Below are positions 18,997 through 27,282 of a stretch of DNA of 64,000 nt, piece by piece. Where the stretch lies: positions 1-64,000 of the forward strand of contig AGAU01000139.1 in NCBI GenBank assembly GCA_000224765.2, read 5' to 3'. Both the position numbers and the translations under genes were made by a program. The notes under the pieces were generated by a model that was not told the DNA's origin, did no database searches, and saw nothing but the letters and a program-made list of their open reading frames with translations. Each line of letters starts with the position of its first letter. Position 1 is the stretch's first letter. Source of the DNA: SAR324 cluster bacterium JCVI-SC AAA005 (GTDB lineage Bacteria > SAR324 > NAC60-12).

Positions 18997-20037
18997 TTGA
19001 ATGACGACGCTCTTGTATCGATTTTGATGCCAGTCCATAATGATGCAGCCTACTTGGACGAATGCATCCAAAGCACGCTCAACCAGGAATATTTTAATTG
19101 GGAATATTGTATCGTTGATGACGGGTCGACAGATAGTAGCGCTTTGAAATTAGAAAAATGGAGTAAAATAGATAAGCGAATACATTTCATTTCAAGCACC
19201 CATCAAGGGATAGTTCCAAGCTTGAACGCTGCAGCAAAATTGGCTAGTGGATCATTCATCGCTAGAATGGATGCGGACGATACCATGCATCCCAAACGAC
19301 TTCACGAGCAGGTAACCTTTTTGAGTGAAAATCCTGAGATGGGTTTGATTGGCTCCTGTTTTCATCATTTTTCAGATGCCAGGATTGGATCTATACCAAA
19401 ATGGGTTATTTATCATGAGGATTGGAGTAATCGACTACTCAGCTCAGATGATATTCATAACGCTCTTTTTGCAGAATCGCCTATCGCTCACCCAACTTTT
19501 TGTATGCGAAAGGAAGTCTTTGACAAATTGGGTGGATACCAAGAAGCCCCTTGGGCTGAAGATTATGATTTTCTTCATCGAGCCAGAATCCAAGGTGTTA
19601 TATTAGGTAAGGTTCCATCTACCCTTCTAGACAAAAGATTCAATAATGAATGTATTTCCAACTATGAACATCGATATCGCCAAACCAATAATATGGAGGC
19701 CAAGGTTTATTTTGGTAATATGAAGCAAATTTTCAACGGACGGGGCCTCTGGGTTGTTGGCAGTGGAGGCAGTGCTAAGTCTCTACTGAAAGCACTTCAG
19801 AAATTTGAAGTACCTATAGAAGGGATCATTGACAATAAAATCCATTACGGCACACCAAGAAAATTAATGGGGAACTCAGTCAGTGGGATTCCTAACCCTG
19901 AGAATGAAAAATCATGGGAAAAACTTAAGAACAAGCGACTGTTACTTGCTATTGGTGGCGAAAAAGGGCAGCAATTGGTAGATCAATTTAAATTTTGGGG
20001 GTGGAAACAGCCGGAGGATTTTGTAAAGCTGGTTTGA
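18997..20037 (+). CDS. glycosyltransferase family 2 with C-terminal nucleotide-binding-like domain
   Basis: Residues 1-230 form a GT-A family 2 transferase: VSILMPVHNDAAYLDECI, CIVDDGSTDSS, ARMDADDTMHPKRL (DxD motif for Mg-NDP-sugar) and WAEDYDFLHRA with the catalytic-base ED. From about residue 247 a second domain begins GLWVVGSGGSAKSLLKAL, a Rossmann-type glycine-rich loop, then EGIIDNKIHYG and LLLAIGGEKGQQLVDQF, like the N-terminal domain of PglD-type acyltransferases. The TTG start has GGGAG upstream. The combination suggests a surface-glycan enzyme. The role of the second domain is unknown. Confidence 0.85.
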   Translation: MNDDALVSILMPVHNDAAYLDECIQSTLNQEYFNWEYCIVDDGSTDSSALKLEKWSKIDKRIHFISSTHQGIVPSLNAAAKLASGSFIARMDADDTMHPKRLHEQVTFLSENPEMGLIGSCFHHFSDARIGSIPKWVIYHEDWSNRLLSSDDIHNALFAESPIAHPTFCMRKEVFDKLGGYQEAPWAEDYDFLHRARIQGVILGKVPSTLLDKRFNNECISNYEHRYRQTNNMEAKVYFGNMKQIFNGRGLWVVGSGGSAKSLLKALQKFEVPIEGIIDNKIHYGTPRKLMGNSVSGIPNPENEKSWEKLKNKRLLLAIGGEKGQQLVDQFKFWGWKQPEDFVKLV

Positions 20038-20058
20038 AAACATTCAGCGGAGAGGATT

Positions 20059-20403
20059 ATGTTTGATCAATTGCTCGTGGGCTTGGGAGTCTTGTGGGGG
20101 CTGGTTTGGCTACTTATCTATGTTCAAAAACGCTTTCCCAAACCACAGGACGACACCGAATCCTGTGAATATTTTTTGCAATTTATGTTAGAAAATCGTG
20201 CGCGGTTCCCAAATCTACTGGCTAGTAACATAAATCCATTGATGGAGCAGTTCCGAAAAGAATTCAGAGGTGTTCCTGCAGGAAAAATACGCCCCTCAGA
20301 CTTTCACACTTTTGCGGCTCAAATTGAAGTTAAGTTAGAGCGGGCTGGAGCTGTTAATCAAAATCAATCTGGTCAAAAACAGATTTCAGAGCAAGAATTA
20401 TAG
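20059..20403 (+). CDS. small single-span membrane protein
   Basis: 114 residues, with an N-terminal membrane segment (LLVGLGVLWGLVWLLIYV) and a soluble charged tail of about 90 residues rich in Arg/Glu/Gln. GGAGAGG stands just before the ATG, and the gene lies 22 bases after the GT2 gene, so it is probably co-transcribed. No family is recognised. The tail most likely faces the cytoplasm, because KRF follows the membrane segment. Confidence 0.6.
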   Translation: MFDQLLVGLGVLWGLVWLLIYVQKRFPKPQDDTESCEYFLQFMLENRARFPNLLASNINPLMEQFRKEFRGVPAGKIRPSDFHTFAAQIEVKLERAGAVNQNQSGQKQISEQEL

Positions 20404-20479
20404 TACGTTAGATTATTGAAGATTTTTTCTCTACTGAACTGACCATCAACATAATTGATCGATTATAAAGAATCCTAAT

Positions 20480-21025
20480 TTGATGAAAACGATTCTTAGT
20501 TCCCTGGTTATCTTTTTGGCATTATTTGGTGTTGACCGAAAAATTTATGCTAGTGACTGCCCAAAGATGGAGTTGCCAACAAGTTTTCTAGGCATCTTTC
20601 TGACGACAACAATGCTTCCAATTGGGACAACCATTGCTGCCGGTCGCAGCAGCAACACAAGTGGCTGTGGAAGTTCTGAGCCTTCAGATAGCTTCTATCG
20701 TCCCAAGGCAGCCCGGCTGAAGTTATTTCTTGAGGAATCTGGTGAGCCATTGGCTGAAGAAATAGCCAAAGGTGAGGTGGGTCCCTACCTACAAGTCATG
20801 ACACATCTTTCTGAATGTAGAGAAGAAGGAAGTCCGGTTATTTTAAATCATCTTAGAATCCAGTACTCAAAGCACTTCAACGAAGACTTCCAACCTGAGA
20901 AGACAGCTCAAGCTGTCTATGAACTCTCAGAATCTCACCTCTTGCGCCAATTCTGCCAAGTTGAACAAAACCTTGCTTTCTTAAGTCTCATAGAACAACT
21001 ACAATTTCAAAATTCTTATCGTTAG
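20480..21025 (+). CDS. exported DUF3015-like protein
   Basis: 181 residues with a signal peptide (MMKTILSSLVIFLALFGV, cleavage after IYA). The mature part follows the DUF3015 layout: an N-terminal Cys, a SSNTSGCG segment, then FLEESGEPLAEEIAKGEVGPYLQVMTHLSEC with conserved helix and Cys, and a closing Cys (LRQFC). Paired cysteines suggest disulfides in the periplasm. Function of the family is unknown. It sits between a small membrane protein and clpP on the same strand. Confidence 0.7.
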   Translation: MMKTILSSLVIFLALFGVDRKIYASDCPKMELPTSFLGIFLTTTMLPIGTTIAAGRSSNTSGCGSSEPSDSFYRPKAARLKLFLEESGEPLAEEIAKGEVGPYLQVMTHLSECREEGSPVILNHLRIQYSKHFNEDFQPEKTAQAVYELSESHLLRQFCQVEQNLAFLSLIEQLQFQNSYR

Positions 21026-21072
21026 AATCAATTTCACTTCAAATCATTTCAACTCAACTGCTCCAGTGAATT

Positions 21073-21717
21073 ATGCCCACTTTTGACCAACTGACTTCCA
21101 TCCAAATACCTGTGAAAGCTGAAGAGAAAAAAGAAGATTCCCCAGAAATGCAAGGGCTTACTGTGAAGATGTTACAAGCTCGTACTCTTGTTATTTCGCA
21201 GGGAGTCACTTCTGAATTGACTCAGAGAATCCTTTCACAACTGGTGCTTTTGGAGCAAGATGACCCAGAGGCTCCTATTACAATATTCATCAATTCTCCT
21301 GGTGGTGAGGTTTTTTCTGGGTTTGCTATCTTTGATATGCTCCGCTTTCTCTCCTGTCCAGTAACCACAATTGTAGGCGGTTTTGCTGCAAGTATGGGTT
21401 CAATCCTGAGTTTAGCTGCCAATGCTGGGCGCAGATTTGCCTTTCCCAATGCGAAAATCATGATTCATCAACCTCTTCTAATGGGCTATCAAGGACGCGC
21501 CACAGAATGTCAGATCCAGGCCCGAGAGATTCTCAAAACAAGAGATCGAATCATTGACATCTATTGTGAGCAAACTGGCAAAGACTACGAAACGATTAAG
21601 CAAGCTATCGACCGGGACAATTGGATGCTTGCAGAAGAGGCGTTAGAGTTTGGACTTTTAGATAAGATCGTCAAATCCAGAATGGAGCTTAACAAATTAT
21701 TGAAAAGCCTCTCATGA
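21073..21717 (+). CDS. clpP: ATP-dependent Clp protease proteolytic subunit
   Basis: Serine protease core that forms a tetradecamer with a Clp ATPase for cytoplasmic protein turnover. The catalytic triad can be placed as Ser107 (GGFAASMGS), His132 (MIHQPL) and Asp182 (DRDNWM). INSPGGEV and REILKTRDRI match the family. The N-terminal 25 residues are longer and more charged than usual. GRATECQIQA replaces the typical GQATDIEIHA, so it may be a divergent or second ClpP. No clpX or tig is adjacent. Confidence 0.92.
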   Translation: MPTFDQLTSIQIPVKAEEKKEDSPEMQGLTVKMLQARTLVISQGVTSELTQRILSQLVLLEQDDPEAPITIFINSPGGEVFSGFAIFDMLRFLSCPVTTIVGGFAASMGSILSLAANAGRRFAFPNAKIMIHQPLLMGYQGRATECQIQAREILKTRDRIIDIYCEQTGKDYETIKQAIDRDNWMLAEEALEFGLLDKIVKSRMELNKLLKSLS

Positions 21718-21733
21718 AAAAAATAATCTTGAT

Positions 21734-21772
21734 GAATAATATTATAAAAAAATGAGAATAATATTATAAAAA
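21734..21772. repeat. 17-nt direct repeat behind clpP
   Basis: The unit gaataatattataaaaa appears at 21734-21750 and 21756-21772, a 22-base period. Each copy contains the palindromic core ataatattat. It could be a pair of protein-binding half-sites or simple AT-rich sequence. Confidence 0.5.
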
Positions 21773-21903
21773 TTTCCATGAAAAACAAAATGATTTTCAG
21801 ATCTTCTAGATTAATGGAGTTTCAGGTTATTTTAGCCTTGGCATGTTCTTGGAAGAAAGTTTTGTTGTTACGCAAACATCTCTTCTGAGATTTTCAAGGA
21901 AAT

Positions 21904-22362
21904 ATGGGTCAATATATTTACACCTGTACCAAACAATATTTCAATTTACCATGCGCTCACCGACAGCACGCTCATCAAGGGCACTGTAGCCACATACACG
22001 GTTATTCAAGGAGCTTTAAATTTTATTTCGCTTGCAAAGAGTTAGATACCAATCATTTCGTCTTTGATTTCGGAGAATTGAAGGAATTGAAGGAACATCT
22101 TGAATACATGTGTGATCACACTTTATTGATTAACAAACAAGATCCCTATCTGGAAACATTCGAGGATATGCACGAGAAAGGACTATGTAAGCTAAGGGTT
22201 GTGGAAAATTGTGGCGCAGAAGGAATGGCTAGATATTTTCTAGAATTTGCCGACGAACTAGCGAGGCGAAAATCCGATAGCCGAGCTTGGTGCTACAAGG
22301 TTATTCAATGGGAGAACGACAAAAACTCCGGAATCGCTGAATATATTCCCAGTCAAAGGTAA
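21904..22362 (+). CDS. 6-carboxytetrahydropterin / 6-pyruvoyltetrahydropterin synthase-like protein
   Basis: The QueD/PTPS fold is recognised from PCAHRQHAHQGHCSHIHGYS and FVFDFGELKELKEHLEYMCDHTLL. Family enzymes convert dihydroneopterin triphosphate to 6-carboxy- or 6-pyruvoyl-tetrahydropterin, using a Zn ion held by three His. Here the usual HGH is HGY (His32, Tyr34), so the last Zn ligand is replaced or supplied by another His in the unusually His-rich loop. 152 residues is longer than E. coli QueD (about 120). The stop lies four bases before folE, whose product supplies the substrate. A pterin or queuosine-related role is likely, the exact product uncertain. Confidence 0.8.
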   Translation: MGQYIYTCTKQYFNLPCAHRQHAHQGHCSHIHGYSRSFKFYFACKELDTNHFVFDFGELKELKEHLEYMCDHTLLINKQDPYLETFEDMHEKGLCKLRVVENCGAEGMARYFLEFADELARRKSDSRAWCYKVIQWENDKNSGIAEYIPSQR

Positions 22363-22366
22363 ATAA

Positions 22367-23062
22367 ATGTCGAGACTTCAAGATGGACTGGAGCGCTCTT
22401 ACGAAGAATTTGAAATCTTAGGTGATTGTCATCACAGCACCAGCCTGGAAACACCAATCCGGGCTGATGCCTGGGAATTGAGTTCTGAAACTAAAATTCA
22501 CCGTATCGAGGAGCACTTCCGGGAAATTATGCATACTTTGGGATTGGACCTCAATGATGATAGCTTGCAAGGGACACCCAGGCGAGTTGCAAAAATGCTT
22601 GTCAATGAGATCTTTATTGGCCTGAACCCTGAGAAAAAACCTGAAATCCGACTCTTTCAGAACACCTACCGCTATCAAAATGTTTTACTTGAAAAGAACA
22701 TCTCTTTTCGTTCTTTTTGTGAGCACCACTTTTTGCCTATTGTTGGGGAAGCACACGTGGCCTACATTCCCAAGAATGGTGTGATTGGTTTATCAAAAAT
22801 CAATCGCATCGTTGATTATTATTCAAGGCGCCCTCAAGTGCAGGAAAGGCTCACTAGGCAAATTGCAGAAGAACTTGAGCGAGCCTTAGGAACCCCAGAT
22901 ATAGCAGTCTTACTGGATGCCAAGCATTTCTGCGTAATGATGAGAGGAATAGAAGACCAAACTTCTTCGACGATTACCACCGAATACCGTGGATGTTTTC
23001 AGAAAGTTGAGCGTAGAGAAGAATTCTTGCGATACATCCATTCGAAAAGCAAACCCGCTTGA
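22367..23062 (+). CDS. folE: GTP cyclohydrolase I
   Basis: Opens GTP to dihydroneopterin triphosphate, the first step of folate, biopterin and queuosine synthesis. Zn ligands Cys118 and His121 (SFCEHHF) and Cys189 (KHFCVMMRG) are present, as are VGEAHVAYIP, GLSKINRIVDYYSRRPQVQERLT and TTEYRG. The N-terminal 45 residues are divergent. It follows the QueD-like gene by four bases, so the two form a pterin operon. Confidence 0.95.
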   Translation: MSRLQDGLERSYEEFEILGDCHHSTSLETPIRADAWELSSETKIHRIEEHFREIMHTLGLDLNDDSLQGTPRRVAKMLVNEIFIGLNPEKKPEIRLFQNTYRYQNVLLEKNISFRSFCEHHFLPIVGEAHVAYIPKNGVIGLSKINRIVDYYSRRPQVQERLTRQIAEELERALGTPDIAVLLDAKHFCVMMRGIEDQTSSTITTEYRGCFQKVERREEFLRYIHSKSKPA

Positions 23063-23111
23063 TCAATCACTTATTTGTTGAGATTCTAAATAAACTTAGC
23101 CCTTCGACTCA

Positions 23112-23687
23112 TCAGTTTACCGACTGCAAAGGTATTTCGCAAAAATGTCGCTGAAAATAGCTTCGAGTGGTGGAGATGTCTCGGTGACCCAAATTCTCCT
23201 GTAATATCTCCCAATCTCTACGGGATCTTGGGCGCAACTGATGGTAGCGATTCATCGCGTAGGTCATGCGAATTCGCTCTGAAGTTACTATAATACCTGT
23301 CTGGACACTTAGCTCTCTGAAAAAGAGGCTGACCGTACTTCCCAGCATTCGACGACCTGTTTTCTGGAAGACCCAACGAGAAGGAGATCTAAGATCTAGT
23401 AGGATACCTAGTAGGATTTCATCAATGGGAATTTGCCGACATTTTGGATCACGATAGTAAGGCTGGCGTGGATCTGGAACAATGATTTCTCTATTCAGCC
23501 ATAAGTCAACATCATGCCAAGTCAAAGCAAGGATTTCCCCTCGCCGCATTCCTGTCAATAAGGCAAATCTTAGATAATATTCGAACCAAGGATCACGACT
23601 GTGTATTGCTTCAGAAAGTTCTTCAATCTCTGCAGAAGAAAGTATGCAGAGCCCAGTCGGGGGGGGTAGGGGGCTGGTCACGTCCAT
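23112..23687 (-). CDS. tyrosine recombinase catalytic domain, N-terminally truncated
   Basis: The 191 residues contain the recombinase catalytic domain: LTGMRRGEILALTWHDV (first Arg), LGHRDISTT and the nucleophile in SYFQRH. The middle H-x-x-R box reads ERIRMTYAM, so the His is replaced by Glu although the Arg is kept. The core-binding N-terminal domain of about 100-150 residues is missing, and an outer-membrane gene ends only 22 bases upstream. It is therefore a fragment of an integrase, or a stand-alone mini-recombinase. A run of G (about 23660-23676) lies in its first codons. The fragment suggests a past insertion at this spot. Confidence 0.7.
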   Translation of the reverse strand: MDVTSPLPPPTGLCILSSAEIEELSEAIHSRDPWFEYYLRFALLTGMRRGEILALTWHDVDLWLNREIIVPDPRQPYYRDPKCRQIPIDEILLGILLDLRSPSRWVFQKTGRRMLGSTVSLFFRELSVQTGIIVTSERIRMTYAMNRYHQLRPRSRRDWEILQENLGHRDISTTRSYFQRHFCEIPLQSVN

Positions 23688-23709
23688 GTGTCCTGCAAAA
23701 TTTAAAAAT

Positions 23710-24279
23710 TTAAAATTCTAGACCAACTCCAGCTGTCAAAGCAGGCACAGTCCCATTGATCTCCTGATTTGGATGACCTTGCTGTCCTGACAGCGCAAAT
23801 TCATAAAAACGGAAACTGGGCTTGAGGAAGAAGTATGCGACGCGTTCCTGCACTATGAAATAATGGCTCAGTTCTGTATGAATCTGTCCGCCCGTTGTTT
23901 CCCGTGATTTAAGGTGTCCATAGTTTTGTAGATGAAACACTCCGGTACCTAATTCAGCACCAACGGCGAGTTGTATTGGAGCCTTCGGAACAGTTGCAGT
24001 GTAATCAATACCAACATTCATCGTCTTAATAATATAATTGCTCGCATCATACTCTCGGTACGTAACTGAGTGCCTCCATGGAGAATGATTCAGGTAAGTT
24101 CCATTCACCCCTAGACCAAAACCATAAGCACCATTGATAGCCCTGCTCTCAATCCCTTTAGACTCTTCGATGGTATCTGAGATTGCATAATACCCGTAAT
24201 CAGCTGTTGCTGAATACTTCCCAAGGTCAGGGCTCGCGAAAATGAACGCACTTCCCAGCAGTAAAATCAAACTGAACAT
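23710..24279 (-). CDS. small exported outer-membrane barrel-like protein
   Basis: 189 residues, with signal peptide MFSLILLLGSAFIFA. Glycine- and aromatic-rich alternating strands follow, and the end is VPALTAGVGLEF with terminal Phe, as in outer-membrane barrels. It begins nine bases after the CsgG/FGE-domain gene and probably belongs to the same operon as that protein and the HisG-like protein. Family unknown. Confidence 0.7.
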   Translation of the reverse strand: MFSLILLLGSAFIFASPDLGKYSATADYGYYAISDTIEESKGIESRAINGAYGFGLGVNGTYLNHSPWRHSVTYREYDASNYIIKTMNVGIDYTATVPKAPIQLAVGAELGTGVFHLQNYGHLKSRETTGGQIHTELSHYFIVQERVAYFFLKPSFRFYEFALSGQQGHPNQEINGTVPALTAGVGLEF

Positions 24280-24288
24280 TCATAACTC

Positions 24289-25923
24289 CTAAAGGTCGTT
24301 GGCACACCGAAAGCCAACATCGGGCCAAGCTAAATTAGGCCGGGTATACCCTCTATAAAAGCCCGCAGCCTCAAAGGAGCCAAACGCCCAGGAAGATCCT
24401 CGAAGGACGCGCTCAAGACTATTACTGTCTGAGATTCTTTCTGCTTGCCCACCTGGCCGATAAGCATTCGAAACGTACTCTCTTACGTTTCCAGCTAGAT
24501 GGCGAATTCCCTCAGGAGTCTGATCTCTGTTCACGCTGTCCACATTCACGCTACTGTCGATTCCACTTTCGCGTGTTACACTGAAATTTCGGCTAAAACT
24601 AGGCCCCCATGGATACTTTCGTCCTTGAGTTCCGCGGGCGGCTCTCTCCCACTCTGATTCTGTTGGTAATCGTTTGCCCAGAAATCTACAGTACATCCTT
24701 GCATCCTCCCAGCTAATACCTACAACTGGCAGTTCCACATCTTCTGGAAGCATCCTCCCCTGTGTCCAACTTACAGGGCGCCGGTGGTTGTTCGCCTCAA
24801 CAAAGGCTAAGTAATCGCCGTTACTCACCTCTGTTTGATCAATTTGAAAGGGCCTCACCCGCATCAAGCGTCGATTGGAATTGGCATAAAGAGGGTCATC
24901 CGTGCCCATTAAAAACATTCCCCCAGGGATTGCAATCATCCCATTTCCCTTGTTGCGCTCCAATCGTACCTGAATCTTTTTCGAGAATGGATTTAAAATG
25001 GTGACACTACCCTCGTCGTTTTCACGAAATTTCAACAAATCTGCCCATGTGATTACCCCGCTAAAGACATTCATCATCTTCATGGAAGCCACAAATTCTC
25101 CGTCCACACGCCTGGAAATATTCCCATACAAAAACGCATCTACTCCATATAGTTCTCCCAGTCGACGTGCCTGATTTTCATCGATGTAGACCTCTTGGTT
25201 GAGCTTCTGTTCGTTATATATCAATTGTAGATTTTCACGATCAATTAATTTCAAGCTTTTGTCATTCGCAACTGCCGCTGTTAGGTAATCAATGATTTCT
25301 TCTGATGAAAGTGGTGAGGGTGTCTCAAGATCCCAAAAACTGACTCGCTTAATCTCTTCGTTCTCGATTCTTCTTGCACTCTGCTTAAGTGACGCCAAAA
25401 GAGATTGACTCAAGTTGGTCAACATTTGATGTCGCGCTGTCATCTCACTGACCGGATACACCCCCGCCCAGGCAATAGACGAGTTCTGAACATCTATTGC
25501 TTTGAGGATTAATGCCTCATCGTAGACTGTACCGTAAACAAACAATTCCACCCCTAGTAGCTTCCCAAGTTCACGATAATCGTTTGGAGAAACAAATTCT
25601 GAAAGTTGGATCTTCTGCTCTCTAAGAATCAATTGTAGTTTTGAGCGATCTGTAACCTGGAATCTTTCTCCTCGAACAATTTTCACATTGGTATAATCGA
25701 TCAACTGCTCCAAATCGATTACCTTGTTCCGACTGCGGTGCTTGATTCTTGAAATTGCAATTGTTCGATAGTTGCCCACTAATTCGTTTACAGAATTGGC
25801 AATGCGTTCAGCCAATGATTCAGTATCTACCCTAGTCTGCTGCGCAATGATCAGATTGGGAAACGCAAACATCAATAGAACGAGAGGCAAACAAAGCCAA
25901 ACCGATGTATTCTGACTAAACAT
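24289..25923 (-). CDS. CsgG/LpoB-like (x2) plus formylglycine-generating-enzyme-like domain protein
   Basis: From the ATG at 25923 (overlapping the upstream stop by eight bases) the protein has a signal peptide (SVWLCLPLVLLMFAFPN, cleavage near IIA-QQ). Two successive CsgG/LpoB-like modules follow. Each has a RFQVTDRSKLQLILREQKI / LKLIDRENLQLIYNEQKL element, then a LGKLLGVELFVYGTV / LGELYGVDAFLYGNI element (about residues 30-180 and 190-315). The C-terminal 220 residues are an FGE/SUMF1-type domain: IPGGMFLMGTDD, VSNGDYLAF, PVVGISWEDARMYCRFL, RLPTESEWERAARG, GNVREY, GFRCAND. CsgG/LpoB modules often act in outer-membrane secretion or penicillin-binding-protein control. The FGE-like domain may modify or bind a partner. 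Exact role unknown. Confidence 0.85.
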   Translation of the reverse strand: MFSQNTSVWLCLPLVLLMFAFPNLIIAQQTRVDTESLAERIANSVNELVGNYRTIAISRIKHRSRNKVIDLEQLIDYTNVKIVRGERFQVTDRSKLQLILREQKIQLSEFVSPNDYRELGKLLGVELFVYGTVYDEALILKAIDVQNSSIAWAGVYPVSEMTARHQMLTNLSQSLLASLKQSARRIENEEIKRVSFWDLETPSPLSSEEIIDYLTAAVANDKSLKLIDRENLQLIYNEQKLNQEVYIDENQARRLGELYGVDAFLYGNISRRVDGEFVASMKMMNVFSGVITWADLLKFRENDEGSVTILNPFSKKIQVRLERNKGNGMIAIPGGMFLMGTDDPLYANSNRRLMRVRPFQIDQTEVSNGDYLAFVEANNHRRPVSWTQGRMLPEDVELPVVGISWEDARMYCRFLGKRLPTESEWERAARGTQGRKYPWGPSFSRNFSVTRESGIDSSVNVDSVNRDQTPEGIRHLAGNVREYVSNAYRPGGQAERISDSNSLERVLRGSSWAFGSFEAAGFYRGYTRPNLAWPDVGFRCANDL

Positions 25924-27097
25924 TGACAATGGGGTACTCCTCGCAAATTTTTTGGTAAAAGCCCAATAACTGTTTGTGGGCCCGTTCACTTCCTTGCTGT
26001 GCTTGATCGCGTTGGTAGGTGTCGCTCGGTTTCCAGTGTCTGGTTTTTAGTCGGTAGGGACGAAGCCCTTGCTCTGAATCAGAATTTTCACAAAACAATT
26101 CAGTTATTGGTGGCTTACCCGTCCAAGCATTCCCAAGATTAATTTCTAAAGCTCGATACCATTTGGCGAACTGTTTTAATCGCACTTCCTCGAAATAACC
26201 GACCGGATTCAGTAATTCGACAACATTCTGCAGAGCCTCGCTAGATACATACCGATCATAATCAACAACATACAAACTCTCTGACAAAAATAATGGTCCA
26301 CCATGTATAAAAAGTCCCTTTCTTTTGACTGTAGAACCACTTTGTACGATCTCCAGGCCTACACACCCTTTTTCACCCGCCAGGACAGCATTTTCAACAT
26401 CTTCTACAGAAACAATGTTCAGTTTTGGATAGGCTGCCATTACAATTCCAGTATAGCGTCCCTTCACAAAGACCTGTTGCCCAAATCTGGATAGTGTTTT
26501 CAGATTCAGTGGGTGTTTCCTCTCAGAAACTTTGGAGATCAGGAAAAAGCCTACGATGTCCTGTATTTCTGTCTTCAGAACCTCATTGTAACTGCAGAGC
26601 ATTGCTGAACCCGCGACACGGATTCCGGTAGGTTTTTCCAGATGGTAATTATACATCCCCCATTTGGTAACCCGGGATGGATCGCGCAAATAGTACTGAG
26701 TCATCGAGAGAAGTTCATCCAAACCTACTACCGTAAAATCAACTTCGTCTAATCGGATTAGTGAAGACCCGTTGTGGGGTTCTTCTCCCTCCACTCTCAG
26801 TCTATAAGGACCAATCTGCCAATCGTAACCTAAAAATCCCAAACGATATGGCCGATGGAAACGCTTTCTATCCACAAACACAGAGAAGCAATTGGGGGCC
26901 TTAGAGCGTACCTCATCCAAAAAGTTCAGCGCTTCTTCGAGTTTTAGGCTGCTCCGTGATTTGCTTTGGGACAGAATCTGCAAAATTGCATCAATTTCTT
27001 CAGAAGAGACTCCGAGAACAATCAGCTTCTGTAGAAAATTATTCAGTGTACGACCAGAACGAGGAATCGCACAGGTCACATGAAAAGGTGCATTCAT
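25916..27097 (-). CDS. HisG-like (ATP phosphoribosyltransferase fold) protein outside a his operon
   Basis: The layout follows the HisG catalytic fold: an N-terminal VTCAIPRSGRTLNNFLQKL like the HisG P-K-G-R start, VDFTVVGLDELL like the domain-crossing D-x-G-I-V-G segment, GIVMAAYPKLN like the A-T-x-Y-P-N segment, and CVGLEIVQSGSTVKRKGL like the PRPP-binding E-T-G-x-T-L-x-x-N-G-L. SESLYVVDYDRY follows. It is 393 residues, longer than short HisG (about 210) or long HisG (about 290-300). Several catalytic-loop residues differ (SGST for TGTT), and no histidine gene is near. It overlaps the CsgG/FGE gene downstream, so it may be a PRPP- or ligand-binding relative recruited to an envelope system. 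That last step is inference. Confidence 0.65.
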   Translation of the reverse strand: MNAPFHVTCAIPRSGRTLNNFLQKLIVLGVSSEEIDAILQILSQSKSRSSLKLEEALNFLDEVRSKAPNCFSVFVDRKRFHRPYRLGFLGYDWQIGPYRLRVEGEEPHNGSSLIRLDEVDFTVVGLDELLSMTQYYLRDPSRVTKWGMYNYHLEKPTGIRVAGSAMLCSYNEVLKTEIQDIVGFFLISKVSERKHPLNLKTLSRFGQQVFVKGRYTGIVMAAYPKLNIVSVEDVENAVLAGEKGCVGLEIVQSGSTVKRKGLFIHGGPLFLSESLYVVDYDRYVSSEALQNVVELLNPVGYFEEVRLKQFAKWYRALEINLGNAWTGKPPITELFCENSDSEQGLRPYRLKTRHWKPSDTYQRDQAQQGSERAHKQLLGFYQKICEEYPIVNV

Positions 27098-27282
27098 AAA
27101 TTGTCTAGATTAAGAAATCATTGTCATGCAACGGACGTGCGAACCTTTCGTGACCAAATGATCGTAATATCAGGCATTCTTAAGGAACATCATTAGTTTA
27201 GAGGTTTTGCCTTGAAGGGCTTGGCCAAGGCGTCAAGATAGGAATCAAATCATTATTTTCAAGCTCTTGCAAACGAAGAAAA

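Noticed and set aside
25916..27097. True histidine-pathway HisG
   Set aside because: Length, altered PRPP loop, lack of other his genes and overlap with an envelope-protein gene make biosynthetic HisG unlikely.
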